This document shows positions 63,980-64,000 of a stretch of DNA of 64,000 nucleotides, piece after piece. The DNA lies in the NCBI GenBank assembly GCA_016234595.1, contig JACRBG010000002.1:310001-374000 (forward strand). Reading direction: 5' to 3'. A model generated the notes under the pieces. That model saw only the letters and a program-made list of their open reading frames with translations. It was not told where the DNA came from and did no database searches. Position 1 is the stretch's first letter; the number at the start of each line of letters is the position of its first letter. The translations under genes and the position numbers were made by a program. The stretch comes from Chloroflexota bacterium (GTDB taxonomy: Bacteria; Chloroflexota; Anaerolineae; Aggregatilineales; J027).

Positions 63980-64000
63980 ACTTTAGTTGTACAATTTGGG

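Overview
The window reads as chromosomal DNA of a Chloroflexota bacterium, most likely an Anaerolineae-like aerobe. This is inferred from gene content and family resemblance, not from a marker gene or a search. Pointers are a Rieske/cytochrome b complex of menaquinone type, a full cytochrome c maturation (Ccm) set, a bacterial Elp3, a pullulanase with X25 modules, and STAND/TPR and GAF proteins. Base composition looks close to half GC with few AT-rich islands. Genes are tightly packed with short gaps. I saw no rRNA, tRNA, CRISPR array, insertion sequence or phage gene.

Region 1 (1-2100): the 3' end of a macro-domain gene, then a leftward pair of membrane proteins (a GT87-type glycosyltransferase and a small two-helix protein). 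Region 2 (2300-15700): a respiratory block on the plus strand. A Rieske protein, a fused cytochrome b with a soluble tail, a diheme cytochrome c whose first heme domain is split by a long coiled coil, and a second diheme cytochrome c are followed by ccmE, ccmF, ccmH, ccmG, a CcmI-like gene, an exported protein of unknown function, ccmA, ccmB, ccmC and ccmD. The genes that attach heme to the cytochromes therefore lie directly behind the cytochromes. CcmE carries a cysteine (CPTRY) where the classical protein has the heme-binding histidine.

Region 3 (15700-27640): a GAF protein; a zinc/manganese-type ABC transporter (ATPase and permease) behind a consensus promoter; then eight closely spaced leftward genes: polX, an SH3-like membrane protein, ligA, an RlmI-like methyltransferase, an M50 protease, an HD protein, an aspartate/glutamate racemase and a prephenate dehydrogenase-like protein. 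Region 4 (27950-31630): a zinc-ribbon/FHA protein, a methyltransferase, a DUF427 protein, a gamma carbonic anhydrase and an AT-rich orphan.

Region 5 (31690-42920), all leftward: an exported 1350-residue pullulanase, a DUF2785-like protein, an ArsA/Get3-type ATPase, a degenerate receiver domain, panE (apparently starting at an AUA codon), panB, a TPR protein and elp3. Divergent from elp3, 53 bases away, is a methyltransferase that resembles eukaryotic Trm9. Together they could form a bacterial route to mcm5U at the tRNA wobble position; this is the most interesting candidate system in the window.

Region 6 (43700-53810): an NAD-dependent epimerase, an AT-rich orphan, a membrane-anchored molybdopterin oxidoreductase with an OmpR-type two-component system behind it, an alcohol dehydrogenase, a large structured inverted repeat and a STAND ATPase with TPRs. 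Region 7 (53820-63980): carB, carA and a nitroreductase (leftward, with a terminator-like leader hairpin); ychF followed by a small membrane protein, a DUF692/MNIO-like protein and a DUF3601-like protein; a lipoprotein; and a fabG-type reductase at the right edge.
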